Shown here one piece after another: positions 33,936-43,998 of a DNA stretch of 64,000 bases. The notes beneath the pieces are model-generated. The model did not search any database, was not told the origin of the DNA, and saw only the letters and a list, made by a program, of their open reading frames with translations. Position 1 is the first letter of the stretch. Each line of letters opens with the position of its first letter. The DNA is from Yponomeuta sedellus (Eukaryota; Arthropoda; Insecta; Lepidoptera; Yponomeutidae), in NCBI GenBank assembly GCA_934045075.1, contig OW203725.1, forward strand, positions 3,577,623-3,641,622. Direction: 5' to 3'. Both the position numbers and the translations under genes were made by a program.

Positions 33936-34507
33936 ATTCATCGAAATTCCAAGCAAAAATATTTATAAATACAACTTCAGAAACACAGCCTGCTAAGGGC
34001 CAAAATACATTCAAATGTATGCATAGAAAAAGGACAAAAGCCTTAAACAGAGAAAAGTACAAAACAAATAATACAACAAGTGAAATAAGGAAGAAGAAAC
34101 GGAAAGTTTAACGAGATTTCTGTAATTGTCATTTAATTACCAACTGAAGAGAAGAGGGAAAAAAATAGCTTCCTAAGGTACTAACGAAGCGGGTTTTTTG
34201 CTTAGACCAACTTTAAGACAACTTTTTTACCCCACTGCGGCAAAGTCCAAACGGAGAATAATGTGTTTGAATCGTGTGTATATATGTATGTCCAACTCTG
34301 TGCTTCCTCATCCTTAAATAAATGTCTGATTTTAACAAATGAGATCTCAACTGATTTCTTGTGAGTGTGATATAGGCTGTATAAAATGAAGATAAAAAAA
34401 ACACTTAAAGTAAAAAAAAAACTTAAAAAAAAACTAGATAACAAACCGATGGCTGAGCATTGATAGCAGGCTCAAATTCAACAAACGGATCTAATCGCGA
34501 TTAAGTA
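33936..34507. other. No feature recognised
   Basis: AT-rich, with several A runs. No repeat found. Confidence 0.4.
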
Positions 34508-34652
34508 AGGCCCTCTCACAATCCGCAAGGCCCGCTGTCATACAATCCTCCTCCGACCCGGTCTTGGCCCCCGTGGTGGCGTATGGCCTAACCTTCCTGC
34601 GATGCAGGAAGAGACCGTGCCGCAGCAGTGGGGATACACAAAGCGTTGATAC
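34508..34652 (+). repeat. SINE family A, 5'-truncated
   Basis: It begins near AGGCCCGCTGTCATACAATC and ends in GGGGATACACAAAGCGTTG. Confidence 0.8.
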
Positions 34653-34762
34653 CATCGCCCTTTGAAGAATGCACCCTATTTAGAGTCACCTTAATGCTTT
34701 CCATTGCCTAATGGTAACAATTTCTTGCTTCCGTGGTCTCATTTTTTTAGCCCTCCTATTGA

Positions 34763-34800
34763 ATTGTTTTCTCGCAGCCTCAAGGCTGCGAGAAAACAAT
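34763..34800. repeat. 17-bp perfect hairpin with TCAA loop
   Basis: The arms ATTGTTTTCTCGCAGCC and its exact reverse complement flank TCAA. It resembles a strong stem-loop, but no transcript context is visible. Confidence 0.85.
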
Positions 34801-35164
34801 GTTCCCTGACCGAATGGTATTTTTAATCAGCGAAATAACAAATTATGCTGTTAGATTAATTATTCCCTGTTTCAAAGATTTCTCTTCCCCTTGTAGATAA
34901 ACAACTTTTGTGAAGAACTTTTGAATACACCGTTCACAGATGAAGAGAACTTTGGGGCAAAATAAATTAAAAAAAAAACATTTTTATTCAAAATATCACA
35001 GAAACTGCGGTTTGATGAACGTTATAAGTTAACCTAGGTGTCCATTTCAAATCAAGATAAGTTTGTAGAAAGAATGAACAAAAAAACTCGAAGCCGAAGC
35101 AAAATTCGAGTCTACGCCTCACCATATCGTGCCATCGCCCTTACCAAGCAATAATCAGCCCGTA
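34801..35164. other. No feature recognised
   Basis: AT-rich, unassigned, ending at the edge of the RTE remnant. Confidence 0.4.
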
Positions 35165-35870
35165 TTAACCCACTGTTTACAGGCAACTTCTTTCTGCCTT
35201 CTTTTTGTCATCCACATCCAACTGGAGTCTTCAATGTGCCTCAGATCATTGGTTCAGTGAGCTGGTGGACGGCCTATGCTGCGTTTGCTAGTTTTTAGTC
35301 TCCCACTCGAAAACTTAGCATGCCACTGACCATCGGTTCCACGGCACATGTAACCAACCCACCGCCACCACAGTTGCCAGTCTTACAGGCAATGTCAGTC
35401 ACTTTCCTTCTTTAGTGAAGCTACTGGCAGTACAAGTTGCCAGTCTTACAGGCAATGTCAGTCACTCTCGCTCTTTGGTAAACCCACTGCTACTACAAGT
35501 TGCCAGTCTTACAGGCGATGTCAATCACTTTCGCTCTTTGACGAACCCACTGCCACCACAAGTTGCCTGTCTTACATGCAATGTCAGTCACTTTCGCTCT
35601 TTGGTGAAACCACTGCCACCACAAGTTGTCAGTCTTACAGGCGATGTCAATCACTTTCGCTCTTTGACGAACCCACTGCCACCACAAGTTGCCTGTCTCA
35701 CAGGCAATGTCAGTCACTTTCACTTTTTGGTGAAACCACTGCCACCACAAGTTGCCAGTCTTACAGGCGATGTCAGTCACTTTCGCTCGTTGACGAACCA
35801 ACTGCCACCACAAGTTGCCAGTCTTACAATGTCAATCACTTCCGCTCTTTGGTGAACCCACTGCTTAATT
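35165..35870 (-). pseudogene. RTE LINE C-terminus with in-frame 63-bp minisatellite
   Basis: The minus strand encodes the same region as 880-1285, but one segment is repeated about eight times. Each 21-residue unit reads like RQRAKVTDIACKTGNLWWQW plus one residue, equivalent to RQRNKVIDIAQRISKLKWQW in the unexpanded copy. At the 3' side of the array the LINE sequence resumes: VGYMCRGTDGQWH, then KRSIGRPP, a stop, and a degraded WM...QW ending. The 63-bp period is a multiple of three, so the frame stays open for over 100 codons inside the array. The element is non-functional. Confidence 0.88.
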
Positions 35871-36574
35871 TGGAATATAGGTATGTGGAGTTAAATGGAA
35901 TCAACAAATACGGTAAATTAATAAGTTTTTTTGGGATGTGGGACAAATAAATAAAATATATTTCTCACTTGATTCTAACAAATCTTTCTTATAGGAAGTT
36001 TGTTTAGAGCCATATTTGTTTTGGACACAAATCTATTCAGACCAATGATTTAAGTTTTTTGAACTTTTCATTGAAGTTAAAAAAGCATTTCATAAAACTG
36101 GTGGCACATGCATCTTAATTTTTCTAATTATGTAGTGCTGTGGTGGGCAAGAATTAATGATATTACATAATTTTGCATTGTCTTGATGCAAATGTTTTTT
36201 TGTTTTTAGTTTTAATTCCACCCAAATATTTTAATGTGTGTTTTGTGTATCAATAAAGCATTATCTTAACTTTTCTTATCAAAGCACATTTTTTACAGTC
36301 AGATGTTTATTTTAGGCTATGTTTATACAAACGGAAGTCAGACATTACAAAATTGTAATCCTCTACAAAATTTCAGAGTACAACAATGCTACAATTTAGC
36401 AGACAATGAGATTCCTCCGTATATACCCGTAGGTAGAATACAACGGAGATGATGAACAGAGGTCTTATACAGTACGGAAACCGTGTAACAACTTATTGTG
36501 AAGTAATTATTTCCTTCACGATGTTTTCCTTCACAGTCAAATAAATAAATAGAATAAATTAATATTCATGGACA
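35871..36574. other. No gene recognised
   Basis: AT-rich. 36505-36540 has a lone TCACGATGTTTTCCTTCACA, the reverse of the family F SINE signature. The rest is unassigned. Confidence 0.4.
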
Positions 36575-36812
36575 CTTAGTATAGGGCTAACGAGATCTAT
36601 GTAATAAAACAGATCTCGTTAGCCCTATACTAAGAACAACTAAATGACTTGTATTACAGGTGCCAACTCGACGGTACATTTAATACAATAAATACATACA
36701 TAACATCTAGAAAAGTTCGTTTCCTAGTCTGACCCGACCGGGGATCGAACCCGAGACCTTCGGTTTTACAGTCAGCGTGCCAAACCGCTGCGCCACCGAG
36801 GCCGTCAAAGTT
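36575..36812 (-). repeat. tRNA-derived SINE family H with foldback tail
   Basis: The tRNA-like head is at the right (minus strand GGTGGCGCAGCGGTTTGGC, B box GGTTCGATCCC). The body matches 2252-2457. At the left, the tail end is duplicated as a perfect 24-bp hairpin (36575-36598 with 36611-36634, CTTAGTATAGGGCTAACGAG and on). Confidence 0.8.
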
Positions 36813-36958
36813 AGTTAGCGTGTGGTATTTTTACTATAACTTCACATATGTTTCAAAAAACTTAGATAACAAATTCATTGGTATGCAATAGTATACGAAA
36901 CTTCAGATTTTACTGCCGTTAATTATCATTCTATGTTAGTTTGGATTAATATAAACAA

Positions 36959-37282
36959 CCTATTTAGAGGCTAAAAATTTCACCCATGCCGGGATTCGAA
37001 CCCGCAACCTCTGGCTATCCGTGCCAGAGGTTGCGGGTTCGAATCCCGGCATGGGTGAAATTTTTAGCCTCTAAATAGGTTTTTTAAATTTGTCCTCAGC
37101 ACGGGTTAGTGCATTAAAAATAAAAATAATATAATTAATTTAAAAACCTATTTAGAGGCTAAAAATTTCACCCATGCCGGGATTCGAACCCGCAACCTCT
37201 GGCTATCCGTACCAGCGCTCTACCAATTGAGCCAATGGGCGACTCACGGCATCAGTGAAATTTCGAACCTCTTTACAATATA
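36959..37282. repeat. SINE family B foldback with 14-bp target duplication
   Basis: ATTAATATAAACAA lies at 36945-36958 and 37283-37296. Three parts: inverted tRNA 3' half, plus tRNA 3' half with complete tail (palindrome centred near 37024), then an inverted copy from AAAAACCTATTTAGAGG to CGAACCTCTTTACAAT. Confidence 0.92.
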
Positions 37283-37348
37283 ATTAATATAAACAATTTA
37301 AAAGACTTTTTTGTAAAGCACTAATGTTGTAAATATGTAAATACCTTA

Positions 37349-37478
37349 TACTATTTTTATTTTTTTTAATGCACTAACCCGTGTTAAGGATAAATTTAAA
37401 AACTGGCACGGATAGCCAGAGGTTGCGGGTTCGAATCCCGGCATGGGTGAATTTTTTAGCCTCTAAATAGGTTTTTAA
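37349..37478. repeat. SINE family B, twin-primed copy with 14-bp target duplication
   Basis: ATGTAAATACCTTA lies at 37335-37348 and 37479-37492. The left part is the inverted tail from the A-rich end up to TTTAAAAA. The right part is plus-strand CTGGCACGGATAGCCAG through the B box GGTTCGAATCC to AAATAGGTTTTTA. The two parts meet at the same internal T-run with no duplicated sequence. Confidence 0.93.
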
Positions 37479-37717
37479 ATGTAAATACCTTACCTACTGT
37501 TGATTTTCATGTTAAAATTGTTGTTAATTTTGACTGATACGGAGCTAGACGATGTTACTATCATACTAAGGAAAATTGTGTACATATTACTAAATATTTA
37601 CAAGTATATTTAAATGACTTTCTCTCTTTGGAAATATTTAAAAAAATTTGAAACTGACTATAATTTTACTATGATCTATTTCGAAACTATAACCTCAGGC
37701 TGTAGGTACCAAATAAA

Positions 37718-37785
37718 TTCACACACCCTCTCACACACACCCACTCACAAACACACACAAACACTCACATACACACTCAGACACA
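37718..37785 (+). repeat. CA-rich microsatellite
   Basis: Imperfect CACACA/CTCACA repeats. Confidence 0.85.
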
Positions 37786-38474
37786 GAGAGGACTCACCAA
37801 TAACACTCTTATTATCTTTTTTAAGTTTATTGTTACGTTGCTAAATTTTGTTAAATCTCTGCTAAATTATTTCTTAGTTTAACATTTTATTCATTTAAAT
37901 ATTTTAACTTGCCTTATTCGGCATTGTATTGGCATCGTATGCCTGGGGACGGCCGGTCCAAAAATTGTTAGTCGGACGTTATATTTATGGTATGTCATTG
38001 AAACACTTTGATTGCGCGATACAGGAATGTTGGAGTTTGTAGTGCGCACGCAGAGTTGACATGTGCTCGCCACATCTATCTATCTAACCCATGTAATGAG
38101 AACACAATCAGTGCCGAATTTCCGTTGTAATCACTCTATGATCAGAGTGGCGTCTATAAATTCGACACTTAACTAGACCAGTTAGATTTTACGACAGGTA
38201 AATCATAAGGTGAAATTGCCCCATAAAGTGGCTACAGTCGTTACTGCTTAATCGGTTATAGAAAACTGGATAATGCATGAATGCTCCATTGGTTAGTGCG
38301 AGGTTGCTACTAACTACAGGGTGATTTTAAGTTCACTCAAAATTTTTAAGGGTACATTATAAGCAAGAGTTAGAAACATATGGTGATATTTTAAATTTGT
38401 TTTAATTAAAATTGTGTTTTAATCTTAATTTCACCAAAATATTTTAATGTGTTTTTTGTGTATGAGATTTCTAA
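37786..38474. other. No gene recognised
   Basis: GACATGTGCTCGCCACA near 38055 also occurs inverted near 21460, so an old dispersed repeat may be present. No coding frame identified. Confidence 0.35.
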
Positions 38475-38700
38475 AAACCTGTTTAGAGGCTAAAACTTAT
38501 TCCACCCATGCCGGGACTCAAACCCGCGACCTCTGGCTAACCGTGCCAGCGCTCTTCCAACTGAGCTAATGGGCGACTACCCGGCATCCGCGAAATTTCG
38601 AACCTCTTTACAATAAAAATACTCTCTACATGGGTGGAATTTTTAGCTTCTAAATAGGTTTTTAAGAAATTTTCTTCGCATGGGTTAGTGCATAAAAAAG
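38475..38700. repeat. SINE family B foldback
   Basis: An inverted copy from TAAAAACCTGTTTAGAGG to GAACCTCTTTACAATAAAAA joins ACATGGGTGGAATTTTTAGC and a plus tail (ATGGGTTAGTGCATAAAAAAG). The target duplication is unclear. Confidence 0.8.
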
Positions 38701-38937
38701 ATTTAACCATGTTATCTTCTTAACTTATCTTATCTTAATTAAAAAAAACAAGTGAAAAATATTTTTGTTACCCCAATATTTTTTAAGGCGCTTCGGGGTG
38801 CTAACTAGCACCACCATTGGAAAAAAATCATAACGTTCTTTATAATACTTTCTAATCTAAAAGTGAACATGAGAAATCTTATCAACTGTAAACTTAACTA
38901 TTTTTAGAATCTACAGTGTAGAGCCTAGAATCAACAA

Positions 38938-39240
38938 CCAAGGACTTCAATCACTTTCCGCTAAAAACGTTTTAGCGGAAATCCAATAAAGTTCTAGACT
39001 ATTGATCCTAGGTTCTAGACTAACCCCCGGTTTCTGGTACACTAACAAGCCGTTAATCTACTGTTAACAGCTGTCAGTTGGCCAAAGTGCATACAGAAAA
39101 AAACATTTGACAGATTGTTAGTGTACCATAAACCTGGGGTTAGTCTAGAACCTAGGATAAATAGTCTAGAACTTTATTAGATTTCCGCTAAAAACGTTAT
39201 CAGCGGAAATCCAATAAAGTTTTAGACTATTAAACCAGAG
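38938..39240. mobile_element. Hairpin MITE family M
   Basis: The left arm (GCGGAAATCCAATAAAGTTC, TAGACTATTGATCC, TGGTACACTAACAA) pairs with the right arm (TTGTTAGTGTACCATAAACC, GAACCTAGGATAAATAGTC), giving arms of about 85 bp. The loop contains GTTAATCTACTGTTAACAGC, shared with 63300-63430. The outer block CCGCTAAAAACG occurs again at both sides. Confidence 0.75.
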
Positions 39241-39734
39241 AAACTGGGGTTAAGTTACTTGTCAATTCTTGTAAAATGACTCAATAAACTTTTACTTCCA
39301 ATTTAAAAAATTGGAGCTCCTGTGAGTTCTATAGCGAAACGCAGGAAAGTGCGGCTGTATGTCTTTCTCCTGTGTAGTTAGACAAAACGTTTCACAACTA
39401 CACTCATTTTGTTTTTTTTAGCCAGCTTATTATTGCGCTAAGTAGAGTCCATTTGTATTATGGCTGTTAAAACTTTCTACCGTTTCCGTGTATTTTGCTT
39501 GGAAAGCACTCTCATATAAAACATTTTTAATAAAGTTTGCTATACATATCCACGTAGTCTGTTAGCTTTTTGATCTTGGCTTTTTATACCTCGGCTACTA
39601 TCGGATAGAATCGGATATATTCGTGTAACAGAAATTTCGGAACTAATATGACACTTAACTTTATTATTGTAACTTTATTATATTGGCCTTTTTGCATCTA
39701 CTTAATGAGATGATTTATACAGCGTCCAGTGGTA

Positions 39735-40080
39735 TCTTCACTCACACACTAGATGGGTGAAGGGACCACTCCGACGCTGTAGTGCCTGGGACATGGTTTT
39801 ATAGATGGTTTTTAGGCTTTCCCAGCACCTATACCATCCTGACAGCTTAGTCGGCCTAGCCCACAGGAAAGACTAGTCAATACGTGCGGAGCCAACCAAG
39901 CCGCGGGTTTCCTCACGATGTTTTCCTTCACCGTTAGCGTGTGGTATTGCGACTACAAATTCGCAAATGTACGTAGCTTTGAAATTAAACAAAGTCATTG
40001 GTACATGCCCGCACTCGGGATCGAACCTGGGGCTTTCGCTTGCCAGTCCATGGTTCTACCCACTGAGCTACCACCGTAAC
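39735..40080 (-). repeat. Lepidopteran tRNA-derived SINE (family F), long copy
   Basis: The minus strand carries GGTAGCTCAGTGGGTAGAAC (A box), GGTTCGATCCCGAG (B box), AATGACTTTGTTTAATTTC and GTGAAGGAAAACATCGTGAG. The 3' domain GCTTAGTCGGCC complement runs to about 39735. It shares its 3' half with 46072-46350. Confidence 0.85.
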
Positions 40081-40224
40081 TTTATTATTGTATTCATTAT
40101 TAATAACTTTGTTATTGTTTTACATAACTTTTCAAAATAGTGAAGGAAAGTTTTATGCAGAGCAGGAAGTAGTATTACACTCGTGTGCTTTCGATGAAAA
40201 CCGAAGCCTACTCCAGAGCCTGTT

Positions 40225-40612
40225 AACAGCCCTTATTTGTAGATTAAAAATTGCTTCTATATCTGCCGCCCGCCCCCCTAGTAACAAACCATATGACATA
40301 ATACTGTGGAAATAACTGAAATATACAAGCCACGCAGTTGACACATCAGTTAGTTGCTTAATTTTGCTAACTGCATGTGCGGCTGAACTCAACCTACCCG
40401 CTAGATTTTTTATGTGTGGACCCCATAACAGTTCGAGTCTATTGTAATGCCTAAAAACACCGTGGAATCTACTAAGTCTAGTCAGTCACCAGGCTATCTT
40501 TAAATTTGTGTCCACTTTTTTTACATTGGGCAATGAAAACTTTATACATTTTGTCTTTTTTGCATTTAACATGAGATTGATTACAGTAAACCAGTTCAAC
40601 ACTTTAGAAAGG
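40225..40612 (-). pseudogene. Second copy of the LINE at 57.4-59.5 kb, internal fragment
   Basis: The minus strand matches about 58650-59035 of the intact LINE. Nucleotide landmarks are CTAAATGCAAAAAAGACAAA's counterpart near 40550, ATAGACTC...TGGGGTC near 40430, and protein landmarks KIKQLTDVSTAWLVYFSYFH and SIMSYGLLLGGRAADIEAIF. The fragment starts at the AAKKTKC region after the polymerase core. It is frameshifted and ends within the C-terminal region, so it is dead. Confidence 0.88.
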
Positions 40613-41020
40613 GCGTATCAACTAAAATACCACTTAAACAAAGCATATTTAATTTTTTATTCTTTTTATAAGTAAGGCCGTAAGGTTTTAGCGAGCGGCA
40701 TTGATGTGATTTGATGATACAAATTCAAGAGTCGAACCTACAATACTCTGAATGTAAGGAATCCAACGCACCGCATCCGCTACCGTGGCAAAACAAAGCC
40801 TTTCCAATATTCCAGTTCGGGCTGCCCGCTAAACTAAAGGCGAAGCAATAGAGATTTATTATCGGCAAAGTTATTCTATATTCTCTAAAGACCAAAGCTC
40901 CTGGCGAGATGCCTGTTATGTGAGCAGGCGTAAAGATGTAAGACAATGGTCGACTAACTGGTTCGATGACGTTTGCCCACTTGGTAGACTAACTTCAGGG
41001 CTTAGTGCATTATAGTACCA
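40613..41020. other. No feature recognised
   Basis: No repeat or coding frame recognised. Confidence 0.4.
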
Positions 41021-41266
41021 TGACAGATATGACAGGTCGTGTATATATGACAGGTGTATACATGACACGGGTATATATGACAGGTCGGGTATATATGACA
41101 GGTGTATACATGACACGGGTATACATGACACGGGTATACATGACACGGGTATATATGACAGGTCGGGTATATATGACAGGTGCATACATGACACGGTTAT
41201 ATATGACAGGTCGGGTATATATGACAGGTGTATACATGACACGGGTATATATGACAGGTCGGGTCA
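41021..41266 (+). repeat. Compound minisatellite of 15- and 18-bp units
   Basis: Units are ATATATGACAGGTCGGGT (18 bp) alternating irregularly with ATACATGACACGGGT and ATATATGACAGGTGT (15 bp). All unit lengths are multiples of three, so several frames stay open. Confidence 0.9.
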
Positions 41267-41955
41267 CGTGTGATATTTTTTTATACCATTGACGCCTAGA
41301 AGGTTCGATATAAGTGCGCGCGTAGACTTGAAGCAGCAACTAAATTATGTTGCCACGTTCGTGCAGTTGTCATTGTATCACAATGTATTAGCAGAATCTT
41401 GATCCAGGGCCGAGTTTCATAAGGGTGCTAAGCCTTTATTCGCGTTGCGAATAATATTGCCGCGATTTTTTTTGACGGATTTTAAATCGCGTACTGATTT
41501 GGCCGGGGAAATATTTTTGCGTTTTTTTTTCACGAGTGCGTGCACGTTCATACACTTTCCATTATCTCACTGTTTTTTTCGGAAGTCATGGCACGGTGAA
41601 TAATCGTAATGCGTGCTAAGGTTTAAACTAAAATTCGTAGTCTGTCATGGCAATAGTCTATTATGATAAATATGCAGAGCTGACTGCGAAAATTCGCTAC
41701 TAGTAGAAACTCCATAACAAGTAGAAAGTTAACAAGAGTTCGATGAGTATTGCATATGCGATTCGTATTTACCGTAATTCACGTTTTACCTAATGAGTTA
41801 TCGTGATCAGACTTGTTTAATATAAAAAATTGTATGAGTTTTCGTAGTTTAATTCGAGAAACATTCGTATGTCAATTATGTTTTACCTAATAAATAACTG
41901 CAATTAGACCCGTCTAATAGATAAAATATCGTATCAGTACAAGCTCTAAATCGTA
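41267..41955. other. No feature recognised
   Basis: Moderately AT-rich, unassigned. Confidence 0.4.
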
Positions 41956-42237
41956 TTAATATTGTTTTAGGCCCACGTCTCTAAGTAACGCCCCAAAGTT
42001 ACAAACCACTTTTGGTTGCAACGCACACCAAATTCTTTTTTTACTTCCAGCCCTTTCACCAAGTGGCAAAACTCGCGGAGCAAAATGCTCGTAGCCTTGC
42101 AATAAGGAAGCGCTCTCTTCAGATCGGCCAATCTTAATTGATCTCCTCAGGCGTATTGAGAGAGCTCTCTGTCCTGCACGTTTCAATAGGCAAGAGGGCG
42201 AGCGGGAGGTCAGCCCTCGCTGGCTGGACGTTAGCAA
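41956..42237 (-). CDS. Unrecognised open frame of 93 codons
   Basis: Basic, Leu/Arg-rich predicted peptide (RALSIRLRRSIKIGRSEESA, then ASLLQGYEHFAPRVLPLGE). I do not recognise a family. Base composition is GC-richer than the flanks. It could be a transposon or exon remnant, or chance. It is listed because it is the clearest open frame here not explained by a repeat. Confidence 0.15.
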   Translation of the reverse strand: MLTSSQRGLTSRSPSCLLKRAGQRALSIRLRRSIKIGRSEESASLLQGYEHFAPRVLPLGERAGSKKRIWCALQPKVVCNFGALLRDVGLKQY

Positions 42238-42352
42238 TCATTCAATGGGTCCACCTGTGTTTCTTAGCTAATTTAATTAGGGATGTTTGCACTTGGGTGT
42301 TGAGATTGTGACTGAGGAATTTGTGATCGAAGGTTACCTATAGTCACCACCT

Positions 42353-42736
42353 CGTTATCAACCCTTGTATGTCCCCACTGCTGGGGCACGGGTCTCTTCC
42401 TGCATCGCAGGAAGGTTAGGCCATACTTCACCACGGGGGCCAAGTCAAGCCAAGGGGGGAGGATTGTAAGACAGTGGCGGGCCTTACTGTCAGAAGTTAT
42501 GAAGCCGCCCATAAGGCCTCTGACATGGCTTAACGACTGCCATTATATGACAACCGGCACCAACGGATTAACGTGCCTTGCGAAGCATGGAAGCGCTCGG
42601 AAAAATGCCACTAGCGGTAGTCACTCTTCCGACGCTCATCCATCCTGTACCTGACCGCGCCTGTTGTTGCTTAACCAAGTGATTGATTCCAATCACTCGG
42701 TTCGCCTAGGCTACGAGCATAGTATTAGTGTACAAG
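42353..42736 (-). repeat. SINE family A, full length with 14-bp target duplication
   Basis: TATAGTCACCACCT lies at 42339-42352 and 42737-42750. The tail complement GTTATCAACCCTTGTATG is at the left. The right end extends about 18 bp past the usual head (CGAGCATAGTATTAGTG), perhaps the true 5' start or extra copied bases. Confidence 0.92.
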
Positions 42737-42789
42737 TATAGTCACCACCTTCTTAAACACATACTATGCAAAGCAACAACGAATGGTAT

Positions 42790-42925
42790 CAATGGTATCA
42801 ACCCTTTGTATGTCCCCACTGCTGGGGCACGAGTGTTATCCCTTCATCGCAGGAATGTTAGGCCATACTCCACCACGGGGGCTAGGTCCGGGTTCGTGAA
42901 GGAATGTAAGACAGAGGCGGCTATA
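42790..42925 (-). repeat. SINE family A tail part fused to a lepidopteran SINE
   Basis: Tail complement TATCAACCCTTTGTATGTCC to GTAAGACAGAGGCGGC, then an abrupt switch at about 42926 to family F sequence (AACGTCCAACGACAGG). Confidence 0.75.
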
Positions 42926-43075
42926 AACGTCCAACGACAGGACACAGGCTTTCTCCCAGAGAGAGAGAGATTAGGTTTAATTACCGCCGGAGCCCACTGC
43001 ATATTGGCAATTTCAAGCAGTGAGGTATTTTGAACATCGTAGACACTCCTCACGATGTTTTTCTTCACAGTTAGC
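42926..43075 (-). repeat. Lepidopteran SINE 3' part
   Basis: Minus strand: TCGCTAACTGTGAAGAAAAA, CATCGTGAGGAGTGTC, CTTGAAATTGCCAATATGC and an AGAGAG run. Confidence 0.75.
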
Positions 43076-43123
43076 GATGAACCAATTTAATGCACTTTTT
43101 GCTACATGCTAAGTAAGATAGTA

Positions 43124-43276
43124 CGTAATCCAGAGAATATTGTAAAGAGGTTCGAAATTTCACTGATGCCGGTGAGTCGCCCATTAGCTCAGTTGGAAGA
43201 GCGCTGGCACGGATAGCCAGATGTCGCGGGTTCGAATCCCGGCGTGGGTGGAATTTTTAGCCTCTAAATAGGTTTT
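43124..43276 (+). repeat. SINE family B monomer with 10-bp target duplication
   Basis: TAAGATAGTA lies at 43114-43123 and 43277-43286. It contains CGTAATCCAGAGAATATTG, the tRNA-like block and AAATAGGTTTTT, and nothing beyond. It ends exactly at the internal T-run and has no A-rich tail, as at 11959-12164. Confidence 0.92.
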
Positions 43277-43365
43277 TAAGATAGTAAAGGCAAGAATTTT
43301 TTAATTTGCATACCATACACCATTAAGTACACTGCTAACGGCAACATGTTAGTCCAATATCTATA

Positions 43366-43723
43366 CAAATAAAATTTAACGCCCTGCCTGACTCACTCAT
43401 CAACGCCCAGCCCACGCCGTTGGACCTAGGAAGCTGAAATTTTGTACAGAGGGTCTATATATAATATAGGCAAGGAATAAGACAGGTTTTTTTTTAATTC
43501 AACCTCTAAGGGGGCGAAAAGGGTTGCCAAAATTTGTATGGGTGGTATACAGAATGTTGTCTAATTTTCTTGAAACTTAAATGCAAATACTCTTTCACAC
43601 AATTGATTGGACACGTGTTTCGCCGTTTTTTTTTTTTATTTAACCGTCAAGGGAGTAAACGGGGTTGCAAAATTTTGTAGCTACTAATGTCCACGCGGAC
43701 GGAGTTGCGGGTAAAAGCTAGTT
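43366..43723 (+). mobile_element. Helitron-like element
   Basis: TACAAATAAAATTTAACGCC, GACCTAGGAAGCTGAAATTT and GTCCACGCGGACGGAGTTGC run to GGGTAAAAGCTAGT. The CTAGT end and the CCGCGTGG-like hairpin fit a non-autonomous Helitron. No coding frame. Confidence 0.65.
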
Positions 43724-43799
43724 AAAAATATTTTTTCAACGTAAGTTAAATCAAGAACATTCAAGTAATAATAATAATTACAGACAATAACATGACATC

Positions 43800-43906
43800 A
43801 ACCCGGACTTGGCCGCCGTGGTGGAATATGGCCTAACCTTCCTGCGATGCAGGAAGAGACCCGTGCCCCAGCAGTGGGGACATACAAGGGTTGATAACGA
43901 CGATGA
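43800..43906 (+). repeat. SINE family A, 5'-truncated
   Basis: AACCCGGACTTGGCCGCC to GGGTTGATAACGACGATGAC. Confidence 0.85.
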
Positions 43907-43998
43907 CATGTATTTTACAGCCATAAAAACCGCTGTCTTCACATATTGTCACGGGTTATACGCTATAGAATTTTGATGGTGTAGGCTTGCCCAGCCCC

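Noticed and set aside
34763..34800. Rho-independent terminator
   Set aside because: The hairpin has no T-run directly after it, and the sequence is from a eukaryote.
35415..35855. CRISPR-like array (regular repeats and spacers)
   Set aside because: The whole 63-bp unit is repeated, with no variable spacers. It matches an RTE LINE coding segment on the minus strand and lies in a eukaryotic genome.
41005..41292. Repeat protein with Met-Thr-Gly-Val-Tyr units
   Set aside because: It is a minisatellite whose unit lengths happen to be multiples of three. Both strands are open, which argues against coding.
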